DNA from: Marsupella aquatica
Taxonomy: Eukaryota > Marchantiophyta
Direction of reading: 5' to 3'
DNA length: 64,000 nucleotides
NCBI GenBank assembly: GCA_973895155.1
Contig: OZ316896.1
Location: 19,778,001 to 19,842,000 of the forward strand
Shown here: piece by piece, positions 31,899 through 45,360 of the stretch
Layout: each line of letters begins with the position of its first letter
How positions within the stretch are numbered: the stretch's first letter is position 1
Program-made: the position numbers and the translations under genes
The notes under the pieces: generated by a model
The model's database searches: none
Seen by the model: the letters and a program-made list of their open reading frames with translations, nothing else
What the model was told of the DNA's origin: nothing

Positions 31899-34800
31899 TT
31901 ATGTTACTCCAGGAAGACTGGATTGACCATTACTTGAACCTGTATCCTTTTGGTCCGGATCAAAATAACAGTCTAAAATTGACAATTGTTCTAAAGCACC
32001 AAAATCAGCCTTTAAACCCACAAACGCACTTCCCAATCTCGCACATCTCGCTTGAGGCCAATTACATTGTTCCCTAACATTTTGAGAACTGCAGCTTACA
32101 GCATCATCAGCACCACAAGCTCTTCTTAGATGAAATGCTGCACTGTCTCCTTCCATCGAAACAGAGACAGACAGTTGCTTCCCTAGTTCATCTTCGTCTT
32201 CCCCCTCAGCTGCCCGTGGACCTTGATCTTCTGATGCGGAGTCCGGATCATCTGAATCATCAAAACTCTCCTCATAATTTACAACGCCTTCAGAATAGTT
32301 CGCAGACTTGGCCTTGGAAATCCGAATTTTGCAGCCCATTGCATCTAAGACTCTCTTGAGCGCTGCAGTTTCTTGCTGAGCACGTCCAGCGACGGTCACG
32401 GCGGATGTCCGATGCTGCCTCTCATTTTGCAGCTGCTCTTCTAGAGCTCTCCTTGCAGCTGATACTTCCTCCAATTTCTGTTCTGCCCTCTCCTTTGACT
32501 GCAACCATGGCGGAAGAGAAAATGAGACAACATTCACATGGCTGCAATCGCTGCCTCCTGGTTGGGTTATTTCACAAAGGTAAAGCTCGGTCATTGCTGC
32601 AGCTTTTTGAACTAGATTGCATTGAACCCCAGATTCCAAAACAATGATGGACAGACAAACAGAAACACCATCCACAGAACACCGACTTACCCGTTGCAGT
32701 AATGAAAACGATGCTGCCCACACACGAGCTTCGTTCTCAAGGTCCCCACCTTCACCCAAACCGGTTGGCATACAACCTCCCATATCCAGATCTGAGGGGC
32801 AAGCCCATCTCAGATAAAATTGAGGCCAAAGGAATGGAGCTAAAGATGCTGCTGGAGGCAAAAGAGCTCCCGTATGCTTCGCAGGATCATATAAGATATT
32901 GTAATGTTCATGTTTTGCCCTTCCAGCAGCGCGCTGTTGCTCGAGATATGACCAGATATCTGGACAACGATCAGCAACTCTTGACTGGACTCGCTCCCTT
33001 TCACTGCAAAGAAGCAATCCTCAGAAAAAAACCATGTAGAAAGTAGGAACAATTCAGAACCCCGACTTTATAAACTACATTTTTATCCAAGCATCCTGCT
33101 GTCACCAAAACCTTCTAGAAAAGGCGCCCGCCATAATGGGCAAATAAGTACTTGTGTAGCATTGGTACTTGTACATTCCGCTGTGCATGATATGTACTAA
33201 TTGGAGGTCGAGGCTAATTCTTTACACCTGTCCTAACAAATTGTCCTATTATTAGCTACCGTCCTTCTCAATTTACACGTTGAGAATTGTGCCGGTCAAG
33301 TTTAACTTTCATGGATGAGAGAGCACTGGTGGACGACTTCGCAGATATTTCAACCAGGGACACAACTGCAGTGCAATTTGAGGCAGCATGATTGCCCGAT
33401 GAGAACTGATCCATAACCGATAATATAACTAGAGCTGAATAAACTTACTTGTTGCAGAGAAAATTACCAAACCGGCAGGAGAGGACTAAATCAACAAGCT
33501 CCACAAGAAAAATCTGCAAAGCAGATCAAGACAAATTGCCTAAGAGCAAATCCAATAACAAAGTGAGAACTAATTATTGAAAGGTACATCTCACACGTAC
33601 GGAGAAGGAAAATTGCTTCATGAACAGCTGAGTCAAATCATCCAATTCGCGGAGATGTACCAAGAAACTTTGAAAGCTGAGATGAAAGAAAGAGAGTAAA
33701 CATACAGATGAAAATTCAAAGGCACGTGGGTACAAGCGTAAAAGTTGCGCGACACAATCTGCCCACTGTCACAATCCGTTCAAGAAGTGAGCTTCAACCA
33801 AGATGAAGTTCCCTGCTGGTTTAAGTCAAACAAAATTCCGTTGATCGTTACAAACTTTGATAATGACAACGACCTATTCACAGTTTATTTGAGATAAAGA
33901 TCATTACCTGTAAAAAGACCGGCGAAAAATTACTAGCCAGTGACCCTGGGGAATTCGTTGCAACCGAAGATGAAAAAGAAGCACCTGGACCGTTCCTGAC
34001 TGGAGATGTACACTCTGCTGGGGATGGTCCGAGGACATCGGCATGTAAATGACTACCACCAATGCATGTTGGGACACCTAAACGATCTGCAAATGGATGT
34101 CCAAATGACAACCAATCTTTTTCAAGTAGTGCCTGTATGTGACAAAAGAGTCCACCAAACAAATAAGTCACGGTAAGAAAAGAAACAGCTCACTGCGACC
34201 ACATTGAATGCTACATCGCATAACACAGCCTTGTTCTTACAGTAGCGAGGGGTTTTCTATACACGGGAGACCAGCTTAAATGTGGAGCAACAGCTGCGTT
34301 CTCGGCATGGTGCCTGCAGCATCTGTAGCTTGTTTTCCCACTTTGGCAAAGTTGATGTGTGGTACTTTAACAGACACTAGCACCAACCACAACATCAATA
34401 GAAATAAATATACGTATGTACTCGACTAAAGGTGAGGTTAAAGGTACCTGAAAGCCTTGAAAAGTTCGATAATAAGGATCTAGTAGCAGCTCTGCCAGAG
34501 ATATCAATTGTGAAGTGCGGTCCCATCCATCACTGCACATGTGAATATCTTGTTAAACCACACCTGCCACTATAAAAGCCTCATTCCATGGCTCACTACT
34601 CACCATAAAAGGTGGAACACTAGCAGGTTTTGTGGAATAGTTGCCAAAAAAAGGTTTTGCAGTCAGCACCTTTTGTGGAGCTCAAAGCCCATTTCTGAAC
34701 TTCCACTCCTTAGAATGAGAGCTACGGGTTACCCGTAGCCCTTTATGGGGGCAGGTGTGGTTTAAGCAAACACGCTGACTTAAAAAGGTACATCCCCATA

Positions 34801-37800
34801 ACCTAGCGACCATTTAAGCTCCTCGGAAAAGACTGGGCAATGACGATCATATTCTCAGCAGCAACCACAGTGGTGGACAATTGAGACATTAATTCCTCTA
34901 TGTAGCTAACCCTCACCGCTGCATACCTACGTTACATATTACTAGACTCTCCTCACGAGCTGTGTCATTAAAAGTAGGTACTCAGCTTTGCAGATTAAGT
35001 TTTCGACCATCAAGTATTTCAAGAGTACGAATTGGGACAAGACTTTGAGTCATGCAGGTACCTGCAATGTATCAAAACAGAAGCGCCCTCCAGAACTAAG
35101 CGCCCAGCAATCCAAGCTGCACTTGATAAAATACTATGTACATGCATTAACCATCCACTGTCTCCAAGTGCCGAGACAGCTGCTGACATACTGCTTCGTG
35201 TACTGCCTCCCCATGCCCATCCGCCAGCCCTCTACACCCAGGTACAAATGCAGTGGTAATGTGAACTTAGCTATTACACTCTCGTATTCTCCTCACGATC
35301 ATCAAACTGTAGAAGCTGTATAAAACAAAACACAATCCATTGCTAGTGCAAACGAGCTTATTGCTACCTTGATGCATACTATACTAAATGGCAATCATAT
35401 CACTCCCGCATCTATTAAGCATTTTCAAACCTTTTGAATTCAAGTAGGAAAGAATATTGCAGTGTCCAACCAACATATCACAGAACCTAAGAAAAGTAAA
35501 CGACTATTACCATCAGTGATGACGAACCATCAGAAGATGCACCTCCATGGAGGTCCAAGTAATCTCGTAACCGCGTAAAACTATCACGCATCACGTGGAT
35601 GTTATCTATTCCAAGAAAAACAACCTGAAAAGGAAATCACTAAAAAGTATCAAATAACACCCTAAAATCATGACTGAGCAGGCAACTAAACAGGTAACCA
35701 CAGGTATGCAAATGCGTATATCCACAAAACCCATCATCCATTGCAATAGAAACTTCGTTCAGATCTCTTTATACCTCACTATTCAGATAATTCGCAGATG
35801 ATTCTGATCCCCCTCCCATTGCACCATTCGCTAGAGCATTTTTTCTTGGTCTAGCATCTGCAATGTACAGCTTTCTGCAGGGAAGAAGAACAATAGTTCT
35901 CCTTCAATATATCAGAGCGACTGTTGCGGTTTTACAAAAATCGAACTAGAAGGAATCGATGTCGTTTCCAAAGTACTGTCCAGAGAATGGATTCCCCACA
36001 CATCAAGGTCATCTTCCAAACATCCCAAAAATATTAGGCGGTGTAAGACAATATTCTGGACTAGCATGTCAGGAACGAAGGGGCCGAGAATGAAACCTTG
36101 ATTGGGACGAACCGTTTCCCAGTGGTGGGCACAGAGCTGCCACAAGCTTTTCATCTGCATTACTGGAGACACAAATGAACCACAACAGCACCCTCAAATC
36201 TTTGAATTTTGGGCTATGGTAACTATCTCAACAAGATGTGTCATATAGCTCTGGTAAACAAAATCTTTGCATTAGAAATAGAAACACTCACTAATTTAAG
36301 ATGCGTTTTCTCCTTTCCCTCAATCATGGGACGGTACCAAATACCTAAAGAGATACATGAGTGAATTGTACCTGCGTGAATTCATCATGATGCCTACCAA
36401 TGGCTGAGAAGAGCGTGCAAGGACTGCTCCATTTCCTTCAGAGAATCAGAGAAATTGCAAAAGTCACAACACATTCATACTTATTACATCAAAGAAACTT
36501 CAAGCAAATATAAAATCTCCACTAAAGAGTTGAATTTTGTTATTAGCATTGAACGAAAACTGTGATCAAACTTTGCATTTGAAAATCCAATCTTCCCCTC
36601 TAAAAAATGGTGCATTACCACCATGTCGCCAAGAGAGGGCTGGCAACCGCCCTCGTGCACGAAACACTGCTCCTTGTAACACCTCCTCGTCACTGCAACA
36701 ACCAAACAGATTAGCCACACCGAGACTGGAAGTCCTAACCCCGAAACGAGAAAGTCATGAACCCTGAAATTGGAAACGAGAGGATACAATTTTTGCTTTT
36801 ATCTCACAACAAAGCCTTTTGCACTAAAGGTGAACAGACTATTTGGACTCAATATTCCAAGAGATATTATGATGTTCAACTTCGTAGACAATCGGCATTG
36901 TGATACCAGAATCCAGAAACTTGCTTTCATAGAGCTGTGAAGCCATTATCATGATAAGAGCATTTCACCTAGTTTTGCAGTGACAAGATGTTACTCGCAT
37001 TTAAGATGAACGAGCATTCAAGGAAATACCTTACGGATGAGGGCACAATCAGATGTGATGGATAGGTTGGACTCATAGAGTAGTCTTTATTCACGTCACT
37101 GACACGCCATCGCGTGCTCTCCACACGCAGGTCTTTCAACTTGCCAAAGGTTCCGCTTTTTTTGCCAGAAGCGTGATACCCAGTTGAGGAAATTATCCTG
37201 AAGTACTCAACCTGTAACCGTAACCGTACATCACCAGTAGTTGAGGTAGCTGGCGCGCTACTCGCAAATGCAAAGAGATCCCACCAACGAGAAGGCTTGA
37301 GTAATCTTGCGAGAGCTTCGAAGACTGCCCTCCTCTGCAAGAATTTAAAACCCCAACTTATCATCAGATCCTGAAGTCATGACTAAGTGATAAATTATGT
37401 CAATTGGCACCCACTACCTGCCGATTGCCAGAGTGACTAAGCACATATACTTCCTGATCTTGAGGTAACTCGAGATGTCAAATCACAAAATGCAAGCCTA
37501 GCTGGCAGATCTTACAGCAACAGACTCAGCAATAATACAGATGGATACCCTCCAGTGGCTTTTCAGAACCACATTTAAGGATATGAGTTGCGTATCCTCT
37601 TCACCTGTTTAGTCCGTGGGCGGAAACCGTAGACAATGTTTCGCATATCCTTACCTGCATAGAGACACAAGCCAACTTCTTAGGAACACAATTGATCGGA
37701 ACACCTAGGTGGCTGACTATTAATACTGTACTCATTGTAATGTTTACCACCTTTGAAATACCTCGAAAGCCAGCCTTAGCTATCCAAATCGATAAGTCCA

Positions 37801-39318
37801 TCCCCGCCAGAGGGTTGTACCTAGTGACTCAACTTTTGTTTCTTGCCATTCTAATCAATTACAGAATTGCTGAGTTTGGACAGTTGATAGTAAAGGGCTA
37901 AGAACGTGTATTTCAGAAACCTGGAACAAACGGCATGTTATAAAACGTAACAACCATTGATTGGACGGCCCCAAATTCAGTGCAAAGACAGGTAGCCTAC
38001 CAACGACTTGAAGGAGTCGGCGAGTAGGACCACGGTCCCGTCCACGGGAAACTGAAGGATTGCGCACAGGTTGCTGCTGCAAGGCAAAAGATAGCGTGAA
38101 ATGAGACGACAAATCTCCATCCCCTTCAAGTGAGAATCCCTTGGTCACAGAATCAAGATATGTTCATTGTGAATTATCTGGTGAAACTTTCCGGCCAACA
38201 CCCTGGGCCCTGGGGATAAGAGGAGAAGACTCACAGCATCAATCCTATACCAACTAACGATTGCAGCAATTGCAGATTTGTTCGAAAAGAGTTCAGATCA
38301 ACATACTATTGGCTTGGTCACCAGCTTCAAAAACTTCTCAATAGTTGACAGTGGAATTGTCCCCAGCAGCACCAAATGCTTCTGGTTCTCACCCTGCAGT
38401 AGTGGCAGTCGTTAGTACACTAACCCAGAAACGACCTCAGAGTAGGACGAAATCTGCAAGACCGGTAGATATAATCCAAAGGCAACTGCAATACGTACTA
38501 TAAACATGAGACGAAAGTTGGTAACTAGCAATGTCCCTGCTACATCCAGATTCACAAGCACCACTGCACGCCCCTGTGTCAAGCCACCAAAGTTTAGTTA
38601 GACTTCATAAAATATGACTAAGCATAACTTTTAGGAGAATCTTCAAGGATGGAAAAGGCAGTTTGATCCTCATATTCAATGGTTCACTTCACTACAGTTG
38701 CATGCATTACACACCATGCTTGTGACAGAATTAGTTTGTGAGGATGGTTAGCACGAGCAATCCAAAAGTTAAATGAGATGATCTTCAAAATGCAAAAACG
38801 TTTAAAGGCTAAGAGAAGCCTTTAAACTCAATGAACTCCCTAGCATTGCTATTTGGCACCAGTATGCTGCAGCGTATGGAGCAGCAAAGAGAGATCTACG
38901 TGAAGAATAAAATGCAAATGGAAATTCTGTGGAGAAACACCTCCGCAAGGATGTCCTCAGAAGGTAACAGAAACTCCTCAAAGTTTTGCGCCAAAGCTAC
39001 CGGACTCGTCTGCATAATTACAATGGTTTTGGGTTAGTGAATTCAGTCCACAGCAAATCCCTCCGTTCCTGCCAGTGTACACCAAAACACTGTTTTCATA
39101 TTTTTCTCAGTGATGCACAGACTACGTGCCAGGTACAGTTCAGGAAAATTGAGTGGGTTTCGTGCGCTATGATATGCTGAATTTCTCTCCTTCAATTATT
39201 AGCATATTTATTCTACTTCGGCATCGTCTTTTTATTAGAGAAATCCCTGGTGAGAACAAACCTCCAAAGGAGTCCATCCGTGTCCATCTAGCCAGCCTTC
39301 AGCTTCAGCTGACGCCAT
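31899..39318 (-). CDS. MTM1: Myotubularin-like phosphoinositide 3-phosphatase
   Basis: This gene encodes a plant-type myotubularin, which removes the 3-phosphate from PI3P and PI(3,5)P2 on endomembranes. Nineteen coding exons: 39318-39262, 39009-38941, 38573-38499, 38393-38307, 38076-38001, 37654-37605, 37334-37030, 36692-36619, 36435-36372, 36162-36097, 35874-35775, 35624-35511, 35231-35062, 34532-34448, 34132-33908, 33765-33706, 33513-33449, 33003-32691, 32498-31899. All have GT-AG borders and agree in phase (2655 nt, 884 aa). The N-terminal GRAM/PH-like region covers about residues 30-150 ([24 protein letters not shown]). The CX5R catalytic loop HCSDGWDRT is split by an intron at the codon after Cys435, with Arg441. 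A C-terminal coiled coil lies near 685-745, followed by a Ser/Asp/Glu-rich tail. The start is supported by an in-frame TAG upstream in the same exon, whose acceptor is at about 39375. It could equally be an MTM2 orthologue. A MITE lies in the intron between 35062 and 34532. Confidence 0.94.
34553..34765. mobile_element. MITE copy A, TTAA-flanked, in a myotubularin intron
   Basis: This is a short non-autonomous element. TTAA is followed by ACCACACCTGCCACTATAAA, and at the other end GGCAGGTGTGGT is followed by TTAA. The interior shares GGTTTTRCAGTCAGCACC and GAGCTACGGGTTACCCGT with the copy at 57026. It lies in the intron between exons 35062 and 34532. Its near end is only about 20 bp from the splice acceptor at 34533. 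The TTAA borders could be a target duplication of the piggyBac type or simply palindromic element ends. Confidence 0.8.
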
Positions 39319-39375
39319 GCCGACTCTGAAGGTTGATTTACAGCAAGTTGGGATGACCTAAATAGGAAGTTTCGT

Positions 39376-40360
39376 CTGCAAACCATCACGTCCATGATAA
39401 GATATAGGCAAATGATAGCTCTAAGAGCCCAACGACGGCATGTGTGGACGCATTCACAACTTCTAATAAGAGGAATCCCGGGTACCATCATATTCATCCT
39501 TCATGCTTAACGTTCTCACAGACAGGACCCTCAAATTGACAACAGCGCCTCCTGTTCCATTCGAACTCCGTGAATGCAGAATATAACTATTGTTCAGGAA
39601 CAAGTGAATCGATGTTAAGGGTAGAATGCCTGTAACTAGAAAATTGAACGGAAACCCTAAACAGAGTGCCCAACAGCATTGGAGATAGGGGAGAGAGGTG
39701 CAATTCACACAGGCCCGATGCGCAATCCCTTTCTAGCAACTAACCTGCAGAACGAAATCCAAAATCGGATAGGTTCCTGAATTCAATTACGCGGGTGGCA
39801 GAAGCCTGAACCACTGATAATTTTCAGCAATGCCTGAAAAAGATTTATCCTGTCCTAACCTAGAAAGGGTCCTCTGCCCTGAAGCCCACAACAGGCCTTC
39901 AACGACAATTGTTTTTTCTCTCCAATTCCCGTGCAGCATCATCCCAGCCTGCCATCCCTACCCTATTCTATACATGACGTCCGCGCTCGTTTCCATTCGA
40001 ACTTCCACTGTTTCTCGCTCCATAGCCTGTCCATGGGCGTCTGTCTATCTACTCAGTAAGCCTCCTCGTCATGCCTCCGAGCGAAATCAGCAACAATAGA
40101 AACGCCCTTCGTCCCTCTCGCCCTCTTCGTCAGCCGGAGTGACGTGAGCAGCACCCTCTCACTTCCTTCCGCGAGAAGGGAAAACAAAGAAACCCGCCAA
40201 GCCACACACTTCTTCGCGCAATGGTACTGAACCAGACCAACTCATCGTGTCCTGCACGCCAAAGCAATTCGTATTCTCGTACATTTCGAAGGGATTTTCC
40301 TCTTCACCTCCCAATACTCCTCACTCCCCTCGCCTCTCTACAATGCATCTCCGTCTCTCC

Positions 40361-40398
<38 letters not shown>

Positions 40399-40870
40399 GC
40401 TCCAAAACTGTGAAGTACACCAAACGAGTTCTGCACTCACCTCTGTTCCACCTCGATTACCCTGTCCCCTACTTCAGTACTCTGTCTCTGAATCCCTCGC
40501 CTCTCGTCAGTGAAGCTTTCGAACTTCAATTCGACTCAATCCAATTCGATTGTATTCCAATCAAACACATCAAACATCACATTTCTGTTTCTGCCACTCC
40601 TCGTGGCCCTTGCTGTAAAGGAGACAGGGCAGTGGAGAAATCCATGAGGGCCGAGAAATCGAGAAATTCAGCAACCAGCATGGATGACGACTCGTCGACA
40701 AGCAGTCAGGAATATTCCATTCAAGCAGACATAGCTGATAGCTGGCTAACAATGCGCAGTGGGGAAGGCTCAGCTTAATTTTTTAAAGTTTTTCTTTTGG
40801 CTTTTTGGGTTGGCTTGAATGGAAATTGGTTGGAAATGAGAATGAGGAAGAACCCTTATTAGTAGAGTCT
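39376..40870. other. Upstream region of the myotubularin gene
   Basis: A 5' UTR intron acceptor (TTTGCAG) sits just above the coding start, so a non-coding first exon probably lies here, but its donor is not clear. The region contains a (TC)16 run at 40362-40393. A plus-strand frame at 40221-40778 is open for 185 codons but is dominated by Ser/Leu and Pro from pyrimidine-rich DNA. It could be a divergent leader rather than a gene. Confidence 0.35.
40362..40393. repeat. (TC)n microsatellite
   Basis: This is a pure TC run of 16 units in pyrimidine-rich DNA upstream of the myotubularin gene. Confidence 0.95.
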
Positions 40871-41430
40871 CCCCACCCAATAGTGACACTTTCTCTGTAG
40901 TAAACCATTTCAGGGTGAGCCCCCACATCCAAAAGAGAGCCACACCAGGAGGAAGAGAGAATTAAATCAGGGCTACAAAACTCTCCTCACCCAATAGTGA
41001 CACTTTCTCTGGAGGGAACCCATTTTAGGGTGAGCCGCCACATCCAGCAGAGACCCACACCAGGAGGAAGAGAAAATTAAATAAGGGCTACAAAGTGGAC
41101 AACCAGGGGTCGAGGACATAAGTAGAACTCCATCCACTATCCCACATGACCCACCCCACCCCACCCCACCCATATACCCTCCACACACCTGTGTGTGTGT
41201 GTGTGTAGGGGGGATTGAAACGGGAACCTCTCAGTTCCAAGTTTTAGCTAGGGTGTCCAACGTGACATTGTGTCAAGGAATGAATGCCCAGAGTATTTCT
41301 TTATCTAATTGCAAGAAGACGTAGCTGGCTAACAATGTGCAGTGGGGAAGGCGCAGCTTAATTTTTCAATAATAATTTTTTGTTTTAGCTAGGGTGTCCC
41401 ATGGGTGTCCAATGTGACATTGTGTCAAGG
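40741..41430. repeat. Nested direct repeats, including a 114-bp duplication
   Basis: Several duplications overlap here. ACCCAATAGTGACACTTTCT begins a block at 40875 that recurs at 40989. GCTGGCTAACAATGYGCAGTG occurs at 40741 and again near 41324. TTTTAGCTAGGGTGTCC with GACATTGTGTCAAGG occurs at 41242 and 41382. Between them lie a CCACC pentanucleotide run (about 41152-41172) and a GT dinucleotide run (about 41190-41206). Confidence 0.75.
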
Positions 41431-43392
41431 GAAAACGCTAAGAATGTTCCTTTACCTGATTTTCTTAGATTAATCTCTAACCATTAGATTTCCCTAGATT
41501 TGTGGATAGCAGCCAGATTCTGACTAATGGGTCTGTGGCTAGGCCAGAAACTGCCTCATGGAAGACTGGCAAAGTTTTGCCAAAAGTGGCCAAGAAATTC
41601 AGTGAGGTTCTTTATTGGCTATGGTTTTTTTTATTAATTTATGACCATTAGATATTCCTAGATTTTAGGATAACAGACAGATTCTGGCTAGTGTGGTCTG
41701 TGGCTAGGCATGACACTGGCTTAACGGAAAAAAAAGGGTAGTGAAGTTTTGCCAAAATTGGTCAAAACATCACTCGGAAGGCCTGCTGAATTTTTGCCAC
41801 GAAAAAACAAACCTAGGGAACGGGCGACCTGAGTGGCTTGAAGAAGACCATCAATGAATTCATATTTAAGCTTCTTTCACTTCTCTTCTTGTTGTTGCCA
41901 GGAGCCAAGGGTGGCTTTACAAGCCGCCAGCCCCCATTGTCTTCATTTTATTCACTTTGAGATTAAACCGGGGCACTATGGAAATGACTAAAGTTGTCAT
42001 TTTTCAAACTTGGGGGCCCAATCAGGTATGGTTTTGTAAGTTTGTACCAATCTACATGGCCAGGAGTGGGCCCAAGTATATGCTCATGTGGAGTACTCAT
42101 TTTGTCTAGAATTCTGGACCACCTGAGGGAGGTGGTCCAAACATTTGCAAACTTTGGTTTCATTCAAGGGATTTGCATGATGATTTCATGTCAAAAGATC
42201 TTTGGTCAGGAGTTTATACTGGAGAGAGATACTCGATGGACCCCCAAAATGTAAAGTGTTTCTTGATGGACCCATGAGTGATCCAGACCCTCAATAGATC
42301 TCAAATCAATATACCCAAAAGCTCATGGGGTCTCATGGGGTCTATCAAGTAAGACCTTTCAATTTAGGGGTCCATCAAGTATATCTCTCGAGTTTATAGT
42401 TAGAACAAAGTAAATTTCCAATTTGCTTTGGTGAAAAAAAGTCACAAGTGCCCCACCTTAACTTCTTGTAGAGCCACCCTAAGCTGTGTACTCATCCTGT
42501 TCTCATTATTCACGTGTGCCGCCTAGCTTGGCATGCATGTTGTGGCTTTATGAGCAACCTTTTTCTTGGGCAAATTTTTGCCAAATTCTTACCCATAAAG
42601 TTGTCAGCAACCACTACAAAGGAATATATAAGCTACATATTTTCTCCCTTTCTTCCCCAGATACTTACATGCCTAACAGTGCTACTTGCCAGATTTAATG
42701 CTCCTCCGTAAGTCTTAGAAGATCTGATGGTTGAGAAACATCTATCAGGATAACAACAAGATATCTCTGGTCCAACCCTCTCTCCCTCCTGGTCCTGGGT
42801 ATGACCCCCCTTGTGGGCTACCCTACAGAGGTGCATGCTCCGGAGTTGATGGTCTATCCTCTGTTGGATTGGTCAGCTTTCGGTTTCAAGGCAAAAAAGA
42901 AACATCTATCAGGATAACAACAAGATAATTTACCTCCAGGGCAAGTGGAGAGTATCCTACATTACCTTCTTCCAATCTTCATGAATAAAAAGGCTACGAG
43001 TGAGTGTCTTGGGGATTTGGTTTGGAGATAGGTAAAATAATAGATAAATAGTAATATAATCACGATTCAAGTGCACAAAAAGTATGCTCTCCCCATTTTA
43101 AGGCTTCAGAGTAAAGGAAAATTATAAATTTTTTGTGACCAAGTAGTAGTTTTGGTCACACAAAGACCGGATGAATGGTCACCACCTCACTAAGTTTTTC
43201 TTAGTAGTAGGGGGGGTGAGTATTGGCCATGGAAGTGATAACTTGCAAGCTGGAGATCGAGCAAAGAATCTGTCGTCGAAGGCTCTCTTGTTGGTGGCCT
43301 TCGCAGTCATGTTTCTCCTCGATGAATTCATCAGACTAGTGCTGTCTGGGTTCATATTTGAGTGTGACCTGGTCGATCAAATTCAGAGCACT

Positions 43393-43468
43393 GGTGACAG
43401 TCTTCACGCTGCTCTTTGGTGACAGTCTTCAAGCTGCTCTTTGGTGACAGTTTTCGAGCTTCTCTTGC
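43393..43468. repeat. 25-bp tandem repeat, 3 copies
   Basis: GGTGACAGTCTTCACGCTGC plus CTCTT repeats at 43393, 43418 and 43443. The third copy is more diverged. Confidence 0.8.
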
Positions 43469-44839
43469 CAGTATTAAACTCGTTGCTGGAGTTGACAAGA
43501 GTTGTAAGCCTTAAATGTCATTTGTTGAATAATAAAACGCGCGAGAAAACGCGCGGCAACCTGTTTCAATGATTACAAACCAGGGAACTTAATTGAGATT
43601 TGTTGAATTTACCACCCTCTCACTTTCCCCTCAGTTTTAGAGTGTGTATTTTAGAAGGCATTGTTCAGAGCTTTAGTTTCTGAACCGCTTTCAAACTGGG
43701 TCAACCTGAACAACCTTGAATGAAAACGGCTTCCGTCAGCCATGATTAAGAAACCAAAACTGGTGGAGGCGGTGAGTGTACGTAATAGAAGGTTCTATGG
43801 TAGTTTGGCAAGCAAACATCATTAATCCAAGCGAATGATTTTTCAGACATGGGCAGCCGGATCTACATAAGTCAAGGCAGATTCTTTGCACCGATGGTTT
43901 TGTGCAAGGTTTTGTGATGTTTGCAAACCGTCTTCTACACCTGTAACGGCAAGCCCGATTCATTGGTATGCCACAATGCACGACGCGCCAGTGGAGTAAG
44001 AAAGCCAAAATTTCATGCTCGACACATTTGGCTGGAGGGCACTCGCGATAGATACAAAGAACAGATTTTTTCTGATGTTTACGATACAAAACCCATTTTC
44101 TAACTTGTTCGACAACTGTATGACGATAAACAGAACTCAACCCAACAAACACTCTGCGTCAAGTCCTCCTCGTTAGAGAACTTATGATGCTTCTTTATGA
44201 CTTCTCATGGAACTAATTCTCCACAATGTTTTTCTCCATCAGGGAGAAGTAAATCAATCAATGGCAAGTGAAACAAAAATTTATAGCAAAAAGAGAAAAA
44301 AAGAAGATGATTCTCAGCTACAATGGCGAATGCCGAGCCGTGCACCACTCTAGACCTACAGGTATTGGTCTGACTCGACACCACTAACAGTTAATAGGGA
44401 AAACCCTCAAAATGAACCAATTCTTCATTGTATGGACTAGACTGCATCGACGAGTGAAAACACTTTGAGATCCCATCCAAACTCCTGACAGGATCTTCTA
44501 TAAGACTGACCCGTTTCCTATAATGTTGACATGGCACACCGGTTTGCCAAATAATTGCCATTGGCAAGAGACTTAGCAAAGAACGTATTCAAGAAACTCA
44601 CAATTGAGCGGGCAATTGAGAAACAATAAAGCAATCAATGGGATAAAAAGTCTCTTGAATTGGGCCCACAAAATTATGTGATTGATGGCAACTTCATCCT
44701 CACGGTCAGCAGCTCACCGTCCATGATTCTGATTTCTGTGCGGGAGATTGAGTAGATTTTATTCTTCCTGAGTTGTGTGAGTGAAGCGATTTTAGAAGAT
44801 GGATCAGTTTCGTGATCAGTTTCTGACGACTGATTTCTG

Positions 44840-45360
44840 AAAAATCTATGAGAATACCGAGCAGGTAAACCATTACCCAGAAATCATGAAATCCCAGCTC
44901 ATGAAACTCAACCATTGTTCTAGCTCAGTAACAATCAAATGTACTCAATCGATAAGAATAATGAACAGGAAAAACATTACCCTGAAATTATCAAATCCCA
45001 GCTCACGAAACTCAACCATTGTTTTGGCTCACTAACAACCAAATTTACTCAATCGATAAGAATAATGATCAGGAAAAGGATTACCCTGAAATCATCAAAT
45101 CCCAGCTCACGAAACTCAACCATTGTTTTGGCTCCGTAACAATCAAATGTACTCAATCTAGTAAGAATAATGAACAGGAAAAGAATTAACCAGAAATTAT
45201 GAAATCCGAGCTTACAAAACTCACCATTGTTTTAGCTTAGTAACAATCAAGTGTACTCACTTGATAAGAATCATGAAAAGGAAGAGTTTAACCAAATTCA
45301 TGAAATCCTAGCTGAAACACCAGTAAGAATCAAATCCACTCAATCCATGAGAACAGTGAA
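44840..45360. repeat. Tandem array of about 104 bp, 4-5 copies
   Basis: The marker CCCAGCTCATGAAACTCAAC occurs at 44893, 44997, 45101, 45206 (altered) and 45307 (degenerate). Each unit also carries AACAATCAAATGTACTCAATC and GATAAGAATAATGAACAGGA. Divergence increases toward the right end. Confidence 0.9.

Noticed and set aside
40221-40778. 185-codon plus-strand frame upstream of the myotubularin gene
   Set aside because: It is dominated by residues generated by (CT)n and pyrimidine-rich DNA. Its 3' end lies in a segment repeated at 41.3 kb, and no splice-linked continuation was found.
44840-45360. CRISPR-like array
   Set aside because: Units are contiguous repeats of about 104 bp without unique spacers, in a plant nuclear context. 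It is an ordinary tandem array.
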